64,000 nucleotides of DNA from positions 2,845,001 through 2,909,000 of the forward strand of contig JACYXH010000310.1 of NCBI GenBank assembly GCA_026745465.1. Direction: 5' to 3'. How positions within the stretch are numbered: position 1 is the first letter of the stretch; every line of letters starts with the position of its first letter. The notes beneath the pieces were generated by a model, which was not told the origin of the DNA, made no database searches, and worked only from the letters and a program-made list of their open reading frames with translations. Source of the stretch: Lota lota (taxonomy: Eukaryota > Chordata > Actinopteri > Gadiformes > Lotidae). The translations under genes and the position numbers were made by a program. Shown piece after piece: positions 1 to 12,492 of the stretch.

Positions 1-1948
1 ACAGTATCTTGAGTGCAGCCTGTTTGACATTGGGGTATTTTTCCATTGGCACACTTTTCCAGAACTCAATGGTCCCTTCCCTTAAAGCAGGTTTCAGTTG
101 GTCCTCCTCACAAAGATTGATCATCTCCAACTCAGCCGCAGCCTCATCTGTGACTAGCGGGGCTTTCACACAGTCCGTCTCTGCATTAAACGGGTCGACG
201 AGGAACGTAATCTGTGGCCTTTTCAGTCGTAGATCACGGAACCGGGTCACAAAGGTTTTGTGCAGGTTTTCAACCAGTGCTGCATATCTGGCTGTTTGCT
301 TATTCAGGGCGGCGCTGGTGACTTGCCCGCTGTCTTTTAGCAGAGCGGGAAAATGCCCTAAATCTCCCTTTTGTATATGCGTCTTGAACAGCTTCAGTTT
401 TGTTGACAAACACAAACACACTTTGCACCAGGTCAGGCAGCATTTCTAACTTACCCTGCAGGGTCATGTTCAGTCTGTCCAAGTGACACAGCATGTCGAC
501 CAAAAAGGCCAAATCCATAATCCAGTTGGGGTCCAAGAGCTCGGGATAGTCCTTGTCCTTCTCTTCCACGAACAGTTTCACGGCATCCAAAAGACCAATG
601 AAGCGAGAAAGCACCTTGCTTTTCGACAGCCGCAGTGCAGTGCAGCGGCAAGTCACCTGGAAGCCCCTGGTCCAGCTCAGCGATGACATTCTTGAATTGC
701 CTGTGGTTAAGAGCATGTGTGCGGATGTAGTTGACAATTTCCATCACAGGCTTCATGTCGTTGTCTAAATTCAGTGATTTAGACACGAGTTGCTCCCTGT
801 GGATGACGCAGTGGAAATTCCAAAACTCGGGAAATGTTTGGTCAGCTTTACACAGCCCCACAAGCCCGTTCACAGATCCGATCATGGCTGGCGCTCCATC
901 CGTGGCTATTGCAGTTAGCTTTGGTATGGGCAGATGTGCTTTCACAAATGCAGCCATCATGGTTTCTTTCAAATCGATGCCACGTGTTCTGTCTTTTAAT
1001 GGCACAATATCAAGGAGTTCTTCTTTGATCACACAATCGTTTGACACAGACTGTGCAAATATTGCCAACTGAGGCTTGTCTTGTATGTCACAAGACTCAT
1101 CCAATGCGACACTAAAATACTTGCATGCTTGGAGATCAGAGTGCAACTGCGATTCAATAGCCGTGTTAATGTCCAATATTCTGTGTTCAACAGTGTGGCG
1201 GGACAGTTGGACATCTGATACCATTCTGTGGGAGTGTGTGTGGATGGTGGCTGGTTTAAGCAGCCTCACCTGGCCCGAGTCAGACTGATTGGACTCTGGG
1301 GCTGGGTGGGGCTGCACACCTGTTGCACATTGAGCAATCAGTGTGCACAGGTTAAACCAGCCACCACCACACACACTCAGAGAGAGCTCTCCAGCATGGC
1401 AGCATGCATCATTCCATGCAACCTTTACAATAAACCGGTTCAACATCACCACCCTGTGTCCATTCGTTTGGAGGAGCCCGAGGAAAGTCACCTAGGTGGA
1501 GTGTAGTATTGGACATTGCTACACATTCGTTTTAGTTTGTCGTTTTCAGGAGACAAGATTTCAACAACGTCTCTGAGGCATTTTTTAACGAACTCCCCTT
1601 CATTGTATGGCTTTTTAGCTCGTGCAATGCTCCAAGCCAGTTGATACGATGCAAGCGTTACGGTCTCTGAGTGCTTCGTACATTTTTGGAATAACTATGT
1701 GCTTTTCTGCCAGACTTTTCAAAGTGATTACCTTGTGCTTGCGAAATTCAGTCCCTTTTGGAAATTCCTGATCGATGTTAGCATGGAGTGAGCTGAAGTG
1801 GAGCTGAAGATTTGAAGCCTTGAAATGCGCTACTGACGCCTGGCATATAAGGCAGAATGGCTTGCCATTACGTTCAACAAAAAAATATAAACTCTCCCAC
1901 TCTGTTAAAAACGTCCTGTATTCATCTTCATATTTTCGTTTTGATTAA
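1..1948 (-). pseudogene. hAT transposase pseudogene (BED-finger, GTF2IRD2/ZBED-like), runs off left edge
   Basis: The - strand carries a broken hAT transposase. Near 1940-1780 it reads RKYEDEYRTFLTEWESLYF then KPFCLICQ...H...H, a BED-type zinc finger; the codon where a start is expected is TAA, so the ATG looks lost. A frameshift near 1650 is followed by ASYQLAWSIARAKKPYNEGEF, up to about 1529. A solo LTR (1227-1523) then splits the gene. It continues at LSRHTVEHRILDINTAI, the catalytic-core motifs ALDESCDI and ATDGAPAM, FHCVIHREQL, and HALNHRQFK. Further frameshifts occur near 630-660 and near 400. At 250-9 the frame ends LVDPFNAETDCVKAPL...FWKSVPMEKYPN; the C-terminal dimerisation region lies beyond base 1. 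Immobile relic; family label is from motif recall. Confidence 0.85.
1227..1523 (+). mobile_element. Solo LTR inserted in the hAT transposase relic
   Basis: A 297-bp insert starting TGTGGGAG and ending GCTACA, flanked by a perfect 5-bp duplication CATTC (1222-1226 and 1524-1528). TG...CA ends with a 5-bp duplication are the mark of LTR-element integration. An AATAAA signal at 1429-1434 suggests + orientation. There is no internal region, so this is a solo LTR left by recombination. An inverted repeat of about 27 bases (1232-1259 against 1352-1379) could fold the transcript. The host transposase frame resumes on both sides, which defines the boundaries independently. Confidence 0.8.
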
Positions 1949-2383
1949 TATACATACATTCAAATAAGCTTGTACAAACCAGATGCCAACAGTGAAAAAG
2001 TTACCTTAGTGCAGCTTTAATCACAGTATGGAACTACTAGTTCCAAGTTATAGATGTAGGCATAGTAACAGGCGCAGGTGCAACACATTATATCAGGAAT
2101 TCAAGATTATCCGGTTGTGACTGATTGTGCTGAAATGATATAGGCCTACTACAGTGACATAAACTCACCAATTTAAACAATATTAAATCAAACAGCAAAT
2201 AATACAATGTCCAAATACCCTCGAGTTTTGAGTCGCTTAGCAATTTCTTTGGGCCTTTTCATGGCTACCTTTCCAGTAATGATCCATATAGTTGCTTTGG
2301 ACAGCATATATCTCTATCCCTCTCTGCAATATGAGTCAATTTCAATGCTCTTAGACTTTGATAAAAGCTCACTTCCTGTCTGC

Positions 2384-2387
2384 ATGT

Positions 2388-2444
<57 letters not shown>
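2384..2444. repeat. (TG)n microsatellite
   Basis: About 60 bp of TG dinucleotides with one TTTG interruption near the start. Reading frames across it encode only Cys-Val or His-Thr runs. Confidence 0.95.
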
Positions 2445-2446
<2 letters not shown>

Positions 2447-3170
2447 CCTTCCTGTCTGGCTCCGTGGAATAGTAGCACACACACACGAGTGTCAGTTTTA
2501 GGTGTGCGTTTCCCCCCATGATCCACAAAGCTCGATCAGCGCCAGTCCTCCCTATACTGTAAAATTATCTTCCAAATTCCTGGATCACATTCGTAAACCC
2601 TGCTAACCCTGTTACAGATGCTTCAAATCCTGTCGCAAGCACCGATTCAACATTCTCAGAGCATCCGCAACATTTCACAGTTGGCAGTCGCTGGTTGTTA
2701 TTTTTAGAAATGTAATTATCCAACTGTTATCTGCACTCTATTATAGGCCAAACAAAACCAGAGGTTGTCGGTTTTTTTCACGTTTGGTTGCATTGACTCA
2801 CCTTTAGTGTGATGAATGATAACGTTGATTATATCTCTGTAAGATTGCCTAATCTATATTGTAAGGGGAGGCATAAAGGATGATGAACATGGAAACACCC
2901 CTGACACAGTTCAATGCCTATAGCTTTATTTCATCAGAACAGAATGAAACTTAAGAGAAATGACAGCTAACAAGAGTGACAGCTAACTAGCAGAGGTTTC
3001 AGTTGCTATTTCGAGAAGAAGAAAAACACCTGTCTTAAACTCTGTGTTTATTAATGGTCCAGATCATTTTACACAAATTCATCAAAATAATCGGTTTATA
3101 GAGGATCAGTTGTTTAAGTTTACGGGTGGCTGTTTTCAGTATGTTAATTAGCCTTGGACTGTCTATGAGT

Positions 3171-3174
<4 letters not shown>

Positions 3175-3205
<31 letters not shown>
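3175..3205. repeat. Poly(G) tract, 31 G
   Basis: An uninterrupted run of 31 guanines. Such a tract can form G-quadruplex structures and is prone to length error in sequencing. Confidence 0.95.
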
Positions 3206-3207
<2 letters not shown>

Positions 3208-3625
3208 CATCACGTTGATTGAGCTTGATGAAAAGCAGCACCCCCATTGCCATAGGCGAATGGCACGCTCCATAAAAGTCATCAACCTTCAGCTGTCAAT
3301 CAATTGACAGAGCATTGACTGAGGGTTGCTGTCATTCACCCAAGGCCACAGCATCCTTTTATATCAGTGAACCAGTCTGTTAAGGTGAGGGAGGGGTGGG
3401 GCGGGGTGATGTCTGTGTCTGCATTGGCTAGTGGGATCGTCATCAAGAGATGTGCTGGATTGTAGGTCTTTGCTGAACCTTCCCCTGAATTATGAATGCG
3501 GATGGTTCACAGTACTTGGGTGATACTAAGGTCAGTGTGTTACTAGTTTCGACCTGCGAACGAAGGGCGTAAAATCACCAGAGCAGGGCTTTTACCATTG
3601 GCACGGAAGAAGGCAATATTTAATT

Positions 3626-3908
3626 CAGTGATTTTCAAGTGGGTTGCGAGAACCTTTTTAATGGGTCGCAGAGCATATGCCAAACCCTAATCTTTAAAGA
3701 AGCCAATGATTTAACTCATGTTTCAATGTTAATTCATGTTTCAATGGCCTACTATTTCATTGAGTTTAGCCCCAATTGTTGCAGCTTTTTGTTCACACGC
3801 ATTGTTGATTACTGCACTATTGTTACATTACATTATTTGTATTTTAGTTGTGACTTAATGACTAATGATAATTGTGGGTCCTGAGGTTAGACCAGTTGAG
3901 AACCACTG
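3626..3908. mobile_element. Non-autonomous hAT MITE (283 bp)
   Basis: Starts CAGTGATTTTCAAGTGG and ends with the inverse of CAGTGGTTCTCAACTGG, 14 of 17 matching. Terminal repeats of the CAGTGGTTCTCAA type are typical of hAT-Charlie elements. The flanking 8-mers ATTTAATT (3618-3625) and GTTTAATT (3909-3916) match at 7 of 8 bases, as expected for the 8-bp hAT target duplication. The interior has no coding capacity. Confidence 0.8.
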
Positions 3909-4180
3909 GTTTAATTAACACAGCAAGATCATACATGCACTTATTTTGCTTAATGTACTTTGCTTGTCCTGAAGAAGTTAGATTGCATTCTGTGTAGTAT
4001 GTATACATCATCGATAAGATGCACTTCCTAATAGGAACATTGTGTCATTTACCTCTTCAAGGGTATTGACATAGCGCGTGGAGCATATGCATGTTGTGGT
4101 CAATAGTTTTTCTTTTTGTGTTATCTAATATTGTGTACTTGTGCAAAATTAATTCCTAGTTAATTTTTCCATCATTCAAA

Positions 4181-4365
4181 GCAGGATGGTGTATTGGCTA
4201 GGATGCTTGACTCCCAGCCAAAGTGTACTGTGTTCAATTCCCAATCTCTCTGTGGTCTACTTCTAGGTTGAGCAAGATGCCTAAGCCCTATCTGTTCATA
4301 ATTACAACAATCACTGTACGTCACATTGGATAAAAGTGACTGTGAAATGATCTGCTAAATAGTAA
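4181..4365 (+). repeat. tRNA-derived SINE, + orientation
   Basis: The head contains an A-box-like GGTGTATTGGCTAGGATG and a B-box-like GTGTTCAATTCCC (about 4229-4241). The body reads GAGCAAGATGCCTAAGCCC, and the tail ATTGGATAAAAGTGACTG...TCTGCTAAAT is the common teleost SINE 3' end. It is not a functional tRNA: no intact cloverleaf is seen and the tRNA-unrelated body follows directly. Confidence 0.7.
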
Positions 4366-5378
4366 CTAGACAATGTTAGTAATGCAGTACATGATCTATA
4401 TAGTACACGGGTCTGCACTATGGTGCTATACAAAATGTACAGTGTGTATTGTGGGCAGGTGCACGCTGTCACTGTCTGTATTCCAATTGCATTGTCATTA
4501 TGTGCTGAGCCTATCGGCAACGTCGCTGGGAGGAGGGATGTGTGTGTGTGTGTGGGGGGTGACACCTCCCTTCTCTGGTATTGTCTTCCTGTGTAAGATC
4601 AATTATGTATCAACGCTGCAAGGAGCAGCGTGGTAACAATGTTGTGTATGCCCGCGGAGGGGTAATAGGTTCTAGTAATATTTAGTATGGCTGAATTCTT
4701 GCTTTCTAAGACTTCCTGCCCACGGACAAATTATTGTGTTCCATGACACACTCATGGCTACCTTTTAATTGTAATGCTAATATTTGAATGACATTGTGTT
4801 GCTCTTATATAAAATGTGGCATATAATTTATAGTATGATTTGATAATGAAGGCAGTTCCAGCACAACCTGCCAGTGAATCCAAAGTTATTTTTGTTAATG
4901 TACTTTTTGAGGGGAGATATATTTTAGCTGAGTCACTTGAAGAGTGGTATTGCGGTTGGGAGATTCATTCAACTGTCACTCCCAATCGATATTCGGAATA
5001 CAAATGCACAGACTATTTGAGATGCACAAAGAAGGATTCACACCATTATTTCTACTTCATGGATTGGAATGTATCTTTAAATAGCTTTTCAAATATCCTT
5101 TGAACTTCTACAATGAATCTTTGTTTGAAAGATACATTTTCCGCTTCATTTTAACTGGAAAATTGTGTGTAATGACATGTTCTAGGAATACTAATAGCGA
5201 ACATAGGGGTATCAGGTGCACCAGGTCATTCATGTGATAGGACAACCTCTGGCCTTTGACTTGAATGGCTGTTTTAAGAGTCATGTATACACCTGAGAGT
5301 CACACACAAGTTGTTCTCTGCCAACCATTGTTGTCAAGGCGGTGATCCACCCATTAGATTGGAATTTGTTCTGCACAA

Positions 5379-5418
<40 letters not shown>

Positions 5419-7029
5419 TTTGATGTATAATCACTGCAGATCTATCTGGGGGTTCACAAAGACATCGGAGAGCTCAACATCCTGATACGTGTGCCCCCAA
5501 GGAAGGCCTGTATATAGCCATGCAGTAGTAGCTCTCATCCCCTTAGGCATTATAGCTAATTGCAAGGGCAAGCTTTCGATGTGTAGTTCAAGTGCTACTC
5601 TCACCTCATGAGCAATCTTTGTTTCATACAGCCTGTTGTTGGGTAAACTGTACTGTGACTCCGATAAAATACAATGATGACATGTGATCCTTATTGGCCA
5701 CGGTCACTTTTTATAGTTTGTAGCATAGCCTGCAAACCGATCACTGAGGTCAAAGGAGTTGACAGCTAGCATTATGTTGTGATGCAATTAAACATGTTTT
5801 ATCAAATGTTTCCCAATTTTACCCAAAGAACGCATTTACTAGCTGTTTAAAAGCACTTTTTCAACCTTCTCTTATGACCAAAAGTTCTCACAAATTGCCA
5901 ACAAGCAGGATCCTAGTGTTTCTTGGGCTTGTCATTTCAGTTGGCCGTGTCCCTGTTGGTAATACACTCTCAGACATCTAGACATGGCAGTCGTATTGCA
6001 CCTCCAGTTGATGCCCGTCCTTAAACTGACTGCCCAAAGCTCCCTCTTTCCTTATGTTGACATGGTTTTCCGCTTATGATTACTCCATTTGAGATTGCCC
6101 AGAATGAAAATGCTACATAGATGCTTGGCTATGATAGTCTAGCTAGATTATTATCATTTCTATGTAGAAACATCTTCTGGTAACCTTTGAATTAATAGTG
6201 TATATTCAGACCATTGTGATGTTTATACCCGTCACAAAAAATGTATACTTTGTCTTTATGACCTTTTTCTTTTTGTAAATGTGTCAATACGTTAAACTGT
6301 ACCCCAACCACACACACACACCCACACACCCACATACACCCCCACACCCACACCCCACACCCCCCCCCCCCCACACACACACACTCCACTCGTGCCAGCC
6401 TCAGCTTCTTCCACCTCCGTCTCATCTTACAGAGAGCCGACCAATGCAGCATAGTCAGCTTCTCCAGAGCCATTAAACATTCATCGGCTAAAGGCTATGA
6501 GATACCTCACTGTAGCCCTGGCGTTTGCTACTCAAAATTCAGCCCACATCCTCCTCTTAACAGCAGAGGAGGAGGAGATGCAGGAAGAGACGGGGACGTT
6601 TCTTCTCTTCGGCATCATGGCGACATAGTACAGTAGATGGGATTGATGGCGAGCGGATGTCTGGCTGTATACTGGCAGACTGTTCAGGACGGGGCAGGAC
6701 ACATGATATGATGTTCACCACATGGCAGTGGTGGTGGTGGTGGAGGTACAGCAACTGATGTGCTGCAGGGATTGCTAGCTACAGATATATCGGACATGTT
6801 GCGGTTTAGATAATTGAATCCAAATTAGAGTAAATTAAAGTATTCATCGACTTCCATTAGGCCTGCAAGGCCTTTTGTTGTGATCTTTGCAAAGTGTTTG
6901 ATGACTTTCATTAAAAGGATAGGAAGTCCAAGCTTTCAAGTCTTGGGATAATGCAACGTCCTGCTTCATATAGAGAAGTGAGCTTTAAATACTACACATA
7001 TAATCCCAGTACTTAAACTTGCTATTTAC

Positions 7030-7190
7030 TATTTAGTGTTTGCTCATCCAAAGTGACTTACACTGAATTCTATTCTAGATATATGCTGTTAAAGGAAAAG
7101 TTAGGGGTGTAGCATCTTGCTCAAGGATGCTGTTAGACTGTGGACATGGGGTTCAAACCCAGAACCTTTTGGCTGGGAGTCAAACCCCCT
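7030..7190 (-). repeat. tRNA-derived SINE, - orientation
   Basis: On the - strand it reads TTTGACTCCCAGCCAAAAGG, then a B-box-like GGGTTTGAACCCC, GAGCAAGATGCTACACCCCTA, and the tail AAGTCACTTTGGATGAGCA. It is the same general family as the copy at 4181-4365 but diverged. Confidence 0.65.
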
Positions 7191-7872
7191 TGAAAACAAG
7201 AGTACCAGCAGCCAGTTTCTGTCTGTTCTTTTCTCTAGGTTTTAAAAATGCATCAACTAAACCCCCGCCTGATACCTGTGTATCATTTCATAATGTGTCC
7301 ATTTGACCTCACCCTGTCATCCATTGTTGACTGGAAACCTTGTTTATCCTGCTAATTTTCCTGCCAACGCACAACACAATGCACTCCAAGCCCAGCTTTC
7401 AAACAAATTACCTTTGACTTTCTAGTTTCTGAACCCTAGTTATGAGGTTTGCCGCTTGCCTCTGTTCCACCGACTGTCTGTACCGCAGATTGGCTGGTAA
7501 TGAGCTACCCACTGCAATACTCTGATCTGACTTGCAAAACCCAAGGACAAATTGAGCTCGCCAAAAACCACACACTCCATGTTTAGTTCAGTCTCCACCA
7601 AAACAGCATTATAAAGATGGAGGTAAAGGAAAATGTGGGGGATCCAATCTGGTTGGATCTGATGGCATTAGCTTAGCATAAAAGAGCAGCACTAGCCACC
7701 ATGTTTAATAAGCACATTTTGTATTTGTAGGCTCCCAGGTCATGAATTCCTCATAGAGATTGAACCACTAATATAGCTTGTGCTTCTTATGCTCAAACGA
7801 CAGTGGTATAGTATAATTCCTATGTCTTCTCACTATTTCTTTCATTTAGTTAATGATCTGGCAGATAAGCGT

Positions 7873-7873
<1 letters not shown>

Positions 7874-7957
<84 letters not shown>
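7874..7957. repeat. (CA)42 microsatellite
   Basis: 84 bp of uninterrupted CA dinucleotides. Confidence 0.97.
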
Positions 7958-7958
<1 letters not shown>

Positions 7959-9457
7959 GTCAATTGTTAAGTGGCAGATTGACAGACAAGCGTGGCAAGT
8001 CAGACCACCCAGCTATCAAAAGCGCTATTGAAACAAGTTGTTAGATGGTCATAGTGAAGGCTGGCCACCATGAATTGCACAAATGTCTCTATGGAAGTCG
8101 ATTGCTGTTAAATGGTAGGTTATAAGGAAGAACTATTGGCATAGCAACAGCAGTTGCCAGTGCTTTGTGTCTTTGTTGACAAGTGTTTTGGTTGTTGTTA
8201 GACATCCAAGCATTGTGTTGAGTTTGAAAACCATAACATACACATATGCTATTGTACATACTAATGTGAGTGTAGTGTAAAATGTATAAAAGAATGCGGC
8301 TCTATGATTCGATCAACAGCAGAAGCAGTACTACCAACTATGACAAAAAATGTTGAGGGTGGAAGGGCATCTGTTACCCTCCCTGTCAAGTGAGAGTCCA
8401 GCTGACTCTAAGAAACACATCTGCCCCTGCCTTCTGTAACACAAATACAACTCTAGCATTTTCCCAATTTAGATTTGCAGTGATAGTAAAAAAAAAGACC
8501 AATGGTAGTCTTCTACATTCTTCTACATCCCTTCTTCTAATGCCCTTGTCCAGTAGAATGTGTTCTGTATCTTTTCACTCTCAAAGCCTTGTGTCTTATC
8601 GCATGTTTTTGTGTGGTTTACAGAAATACATAGTTAGGATTTGACAGCAGCAGTAATGTACCTGCCTGTAACATCTGGGACATTCTGTGATGTATTATTA
8701 GTTATCAATATTACGTAGTGGACGACTAATGGATAATAAGTCATTTTATTTCTCGGATGTGTTGAATTATGGACGTTGAATGCAGCTGAATCATTCCAAG
8801 TTTTGAGACGGAGCGGTAAAAATGCGACCACTGTTGAGGGCACCTAGGGGCATGTTGTCCTACACCGATTACATTTTCTAGGACATCCCATCTCTGTGCA
8901 GTGATTAGTAACGCAAACAACTGTCCTCAAAAGCCTCAGAAGGTACACAGGCAGGGGTCCAATTCAAACCTAAACAGTAGTGTCAGAACATTAGCGTCGT
9001 AGAACATGTATTTAAATAAGAGTCGCTCAGTTCTCGCATAAGTGTACCCTTTTATAGACTCAAATTGACAGCAGTTGAAAACAGTTGAGTATGAAAAATA
9101 CTCTCAAATATTGTTTTGTACATCCAAAAGAGAGGATTTAGATATTAAATCCTGTTTTAAACCTAGATTGAATCCTTTCGCCTGTGGTTCCTAGTTTTAG
9201 CAGGACATAGTTCATCATGTCCACACTGGTATATTAATGGAATGGCCTTTGCATATTGTATATTGTATCTGTATTTGTGGGAAAGCCTCTGCTCGCTGTT
9301 TAAGAAAAGAGGGAAGAGTGTCCCAATTGGAAAGGATGGATTAACATAATGTGTGTGTATGCATATGCCTGCTTTGTGTCTGTGTTCATCTGTTAATTTT
9401 GTGTATGTGTGTGAGCGTGTGTGCATGTATGCGCACATGTGTGTGTGTGTGTGAGCG

Positions 9458-9493
<36 letters not shown>

Positions 9494-11331
9494 CTTAGCC
9501 AGAGCACTCAGTCCAATTATGGAAGCAATGCAGAAAGTCTCTGGGACATTTTCTCCCAGAGCCTATGGTTTGGCCACCAGTAAGTCCGGCTAGGATGAGG
9601 CCAGGGCTTGGCAATCGCAGACGGATTCAAGCTGGCGAAATACGTGGCCATAATCAGCGATGGTCACCAACAGCCAAGGACATGTCCTGTATTACTGGCG
9701 AGAGAGAGAGAGAGGGGAGAGTAGAGGAGAGAGAGAGAGGGGAGAGGAGAGAGAGAGAGAGACACAAGGGGCAAACAAGGACGACAGCAATTGCATACTG
9801 AACTATCATGCATCGCAGAGCTGGGGTTGGAGGTTGGAAAGCCAAAGTATGCCTAGTGGAACTATGGAGTTCAGATTGGGTTTCTTGTCACATTCACCAG
9901 CAAATTGCTTAGGGATTTGCTGTAAAAGAAGGCCATGAAGTTATTTTTTACAAACATGACATTGGCATCTTTGGTTTGGGGTTAGGTGATCATTTTACAA
10001 TAAGGGATTGTAGTCAAGTGAAGCTGTTACTGAATAAATTATGAAATACGTTATTATATATTGTATTAACTTTGTTTTTATTAAAATAACACACACACAC
10101 TTTCCTTACTTCCAATAAATGAGGGGCTCTAGAGCTTCACAATGATAAAGACAATAATAGTATCATCACATCACAACGTCAATAGAAGCAATCAGATATG
10201 TTGTATGCACTCGTTCAACTTGCCTCCAAGTATCCCTATATTTTACTCTATCTGAGGCTCATTCCCAAACGAGCCACTTTTCCAATCGGGCTGTGTTCTA
10301 AATTCCGAGCGATATGGCGGAGCCTTACATTAACACTTGGCTGTTTGCTCGTTTCCACTGTGTCAGCAGCCGTGTGATGGATAGGGGGCACACACTGCAC
10401 CGTGGGCCTCCAGTCAGGCACATTGGTATTCAATGTAGAGGAAGAAACACTGCAACTGTTGCAGTGTTTATTCCTTGGGATAGATTAATTATATGATTTA
10501 TTATTTATTATATTGTACTTATGTATTATTTAGTGATACATGAGATATTCATTGGAATGTATTAACAGGCCTCGGCTGCTATATGCAGCCCAATATATTG
10601 TTTATTATTATGTTGTTTTTGAGGTATAGTCGTAAATCTATAATATTGTTAGTTAAAATGGGTTAGAAAATGGACAGTGGAGGAGTCTTCTTTGGTCTAC
10701 AAAATGAGAATTGCTCGCGTGTTTCTTGAGTAAGTTTGCCATAATTGTGGCCCCGGTGCTACCATTGCCATAAATAAGTATCCATTTATGTTCAGGCTAA
10801 TCATTTCATCTCCATCTGATCAAGCATTGCTGGTAATGATGATCAATTGTATTGTTCAATGAAGTCTGTGCCTAGCCTATGTGTTCATGCTGAACCAACA
10901 TGCTGTTTAGTGTGTTTTAATTCGGCACAGTTATAAACCTTTTATATTGTTATACATCTTATAATTGAACTCTTGGAAGGTAATTTGCTAATTAATACTG
11001 TGTGATACAGGACTACAAAAACAACTAAGCTACTAACACGATTATATTGTTATAGGGCTATATTTTCTTAGATAATAACTGTTATTCTTTAATTGAAGTG
11101 GTAGAACCTTTAAATCCTAGCCAGATGGATAAACATCCTATTTTCTGAACCACTGGCTACGTCAGCTCCAGCTTTCAGCACATTCCGTCAGCCCATCACT
11201 CCCTGTAATTGTAAAGATCAAGCTGAAAGGCTTTAATTGCCCAGTAAGGGTGGGCTTGTAGGTCTACACAGCCTGGAAAACCCCTCAAAGAACCCAATTA
11301 TATACACAGACAATATGCATCCATCCATCCA

Positions 11332-11332
11332 G

Positions 11333-11410
<78 letters not shown>
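11332..11410. repeat. (CAT)26 trinucleotide repeat
   Basis: About 78 bp of uninterrupted CAT/ATC triplets. The polyhistidine reading frame across it is an artefact, with no coding context. Confidence 0.95.
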
Positions 11411-12463
11411 TACTATTAGTAATATTTTCATCAATATTTCATTCCAATGTGATGATACTCATGGCTAAAGCTTTCAGTGAGGTTTATTGTATTACGTCTG
11501 ATGAGGTGACAGGATGAATGGTGAGGACCTTCAGAAGGGCAGTAGGTTACGATTTTACGCCACTGAGTCCGCTGGGCTGCCTGTAGAGCCTGATCACATC
11601 CCATCCCGAAAGACCATCTCACCTTAACTCCACAGAGTCACCATGGAGCTCAATACCCAGTTATTTGTCCTCTTCAAGACACCCACCAGCAAATACTTAT
11701 AAATAAGTCTGCAACAGGTTAAATGAATTTGGCTACTTTTTGTTCCATGATTTTTATAACCCATAGATATCAAATAGAGGAACAGGATTTATATGTTTTA
11801 TTTGATTTTAACTGAAAGGGCACCATGCTTATGGTATTTCATTCCACTCGTGTTAATCATATTCTGCTTCCCTGTAGAGGCCTGGAGGGAGACAACTGCT
11901 ATTTGTTTGAACTTTCGACCATCTGATCTAATTTGGCCAAATGTGCCACTTCATGCTTTACTACGCTGTGTGGGTTTTATTAGATAGAAATAAAAGCCTG
12001 CAGTGTAATATGAGCCACTCGTGGTCAACTGATTTAATTGTATTGTATTCCTGTTTCTAGTCCCTCCATTCTGAAGAAATCAGAGAAAGTCCTACCCTTC
12101 ATCTCAAAGCACCTCCTTCCCTGATTGGTTGATCCATACCCCTCCCCTATATATAACCTGGGTATTGAGTGACAAGAGCCAGCAGAGGTGATTGGTTACT
12201 GAATAATTATGTAAAGTGTGACCTCGATGCAAATATTCTCATAATTCCCCCGATCGGTATACATCTCATGGAAGCTGGAGTGCTAGCTAAATTGTAGCAC
12301 TTCAATGCCAAGTTCCCACTTCCCCTGCAACCTGTCCATTTAGTACTGTTTTATTTGGACTGATAAGAATGACAAACACTTTGAGGTTAACAGACTGTGA
12401 GCCTTAGAAGAAGACTGCAGTCACCGCTGGTCTCGCTGGAGGGCCTGTGGCCACTGGGATACC

Positions 12464-12492
12464 ATTGCTACTTACAGACTGTAAGTAGCAAT
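12464..12492. repeat. 29-bp near-perfect palindrome
   Basis: Arms ATTGCTACTTACAG and CTGTAAGTAGCAAT are exact inverse complements separated by a single A. The symmetry does not extend into the flanks. Function is unknown. Confidence 0.85.

Noticed and set aside
451..1491. 346-codon antisense open frame
   Set aside because: It is a composite of hAT transposase (below 1222) and antisense solo LTR sequence, not a single natural protein.
4181..4260. Possible tRNA gene
   Set aside because: A and B boxes are present, but the sequence continues into a SINE body and tail, and no complete cloverleaf is formed.
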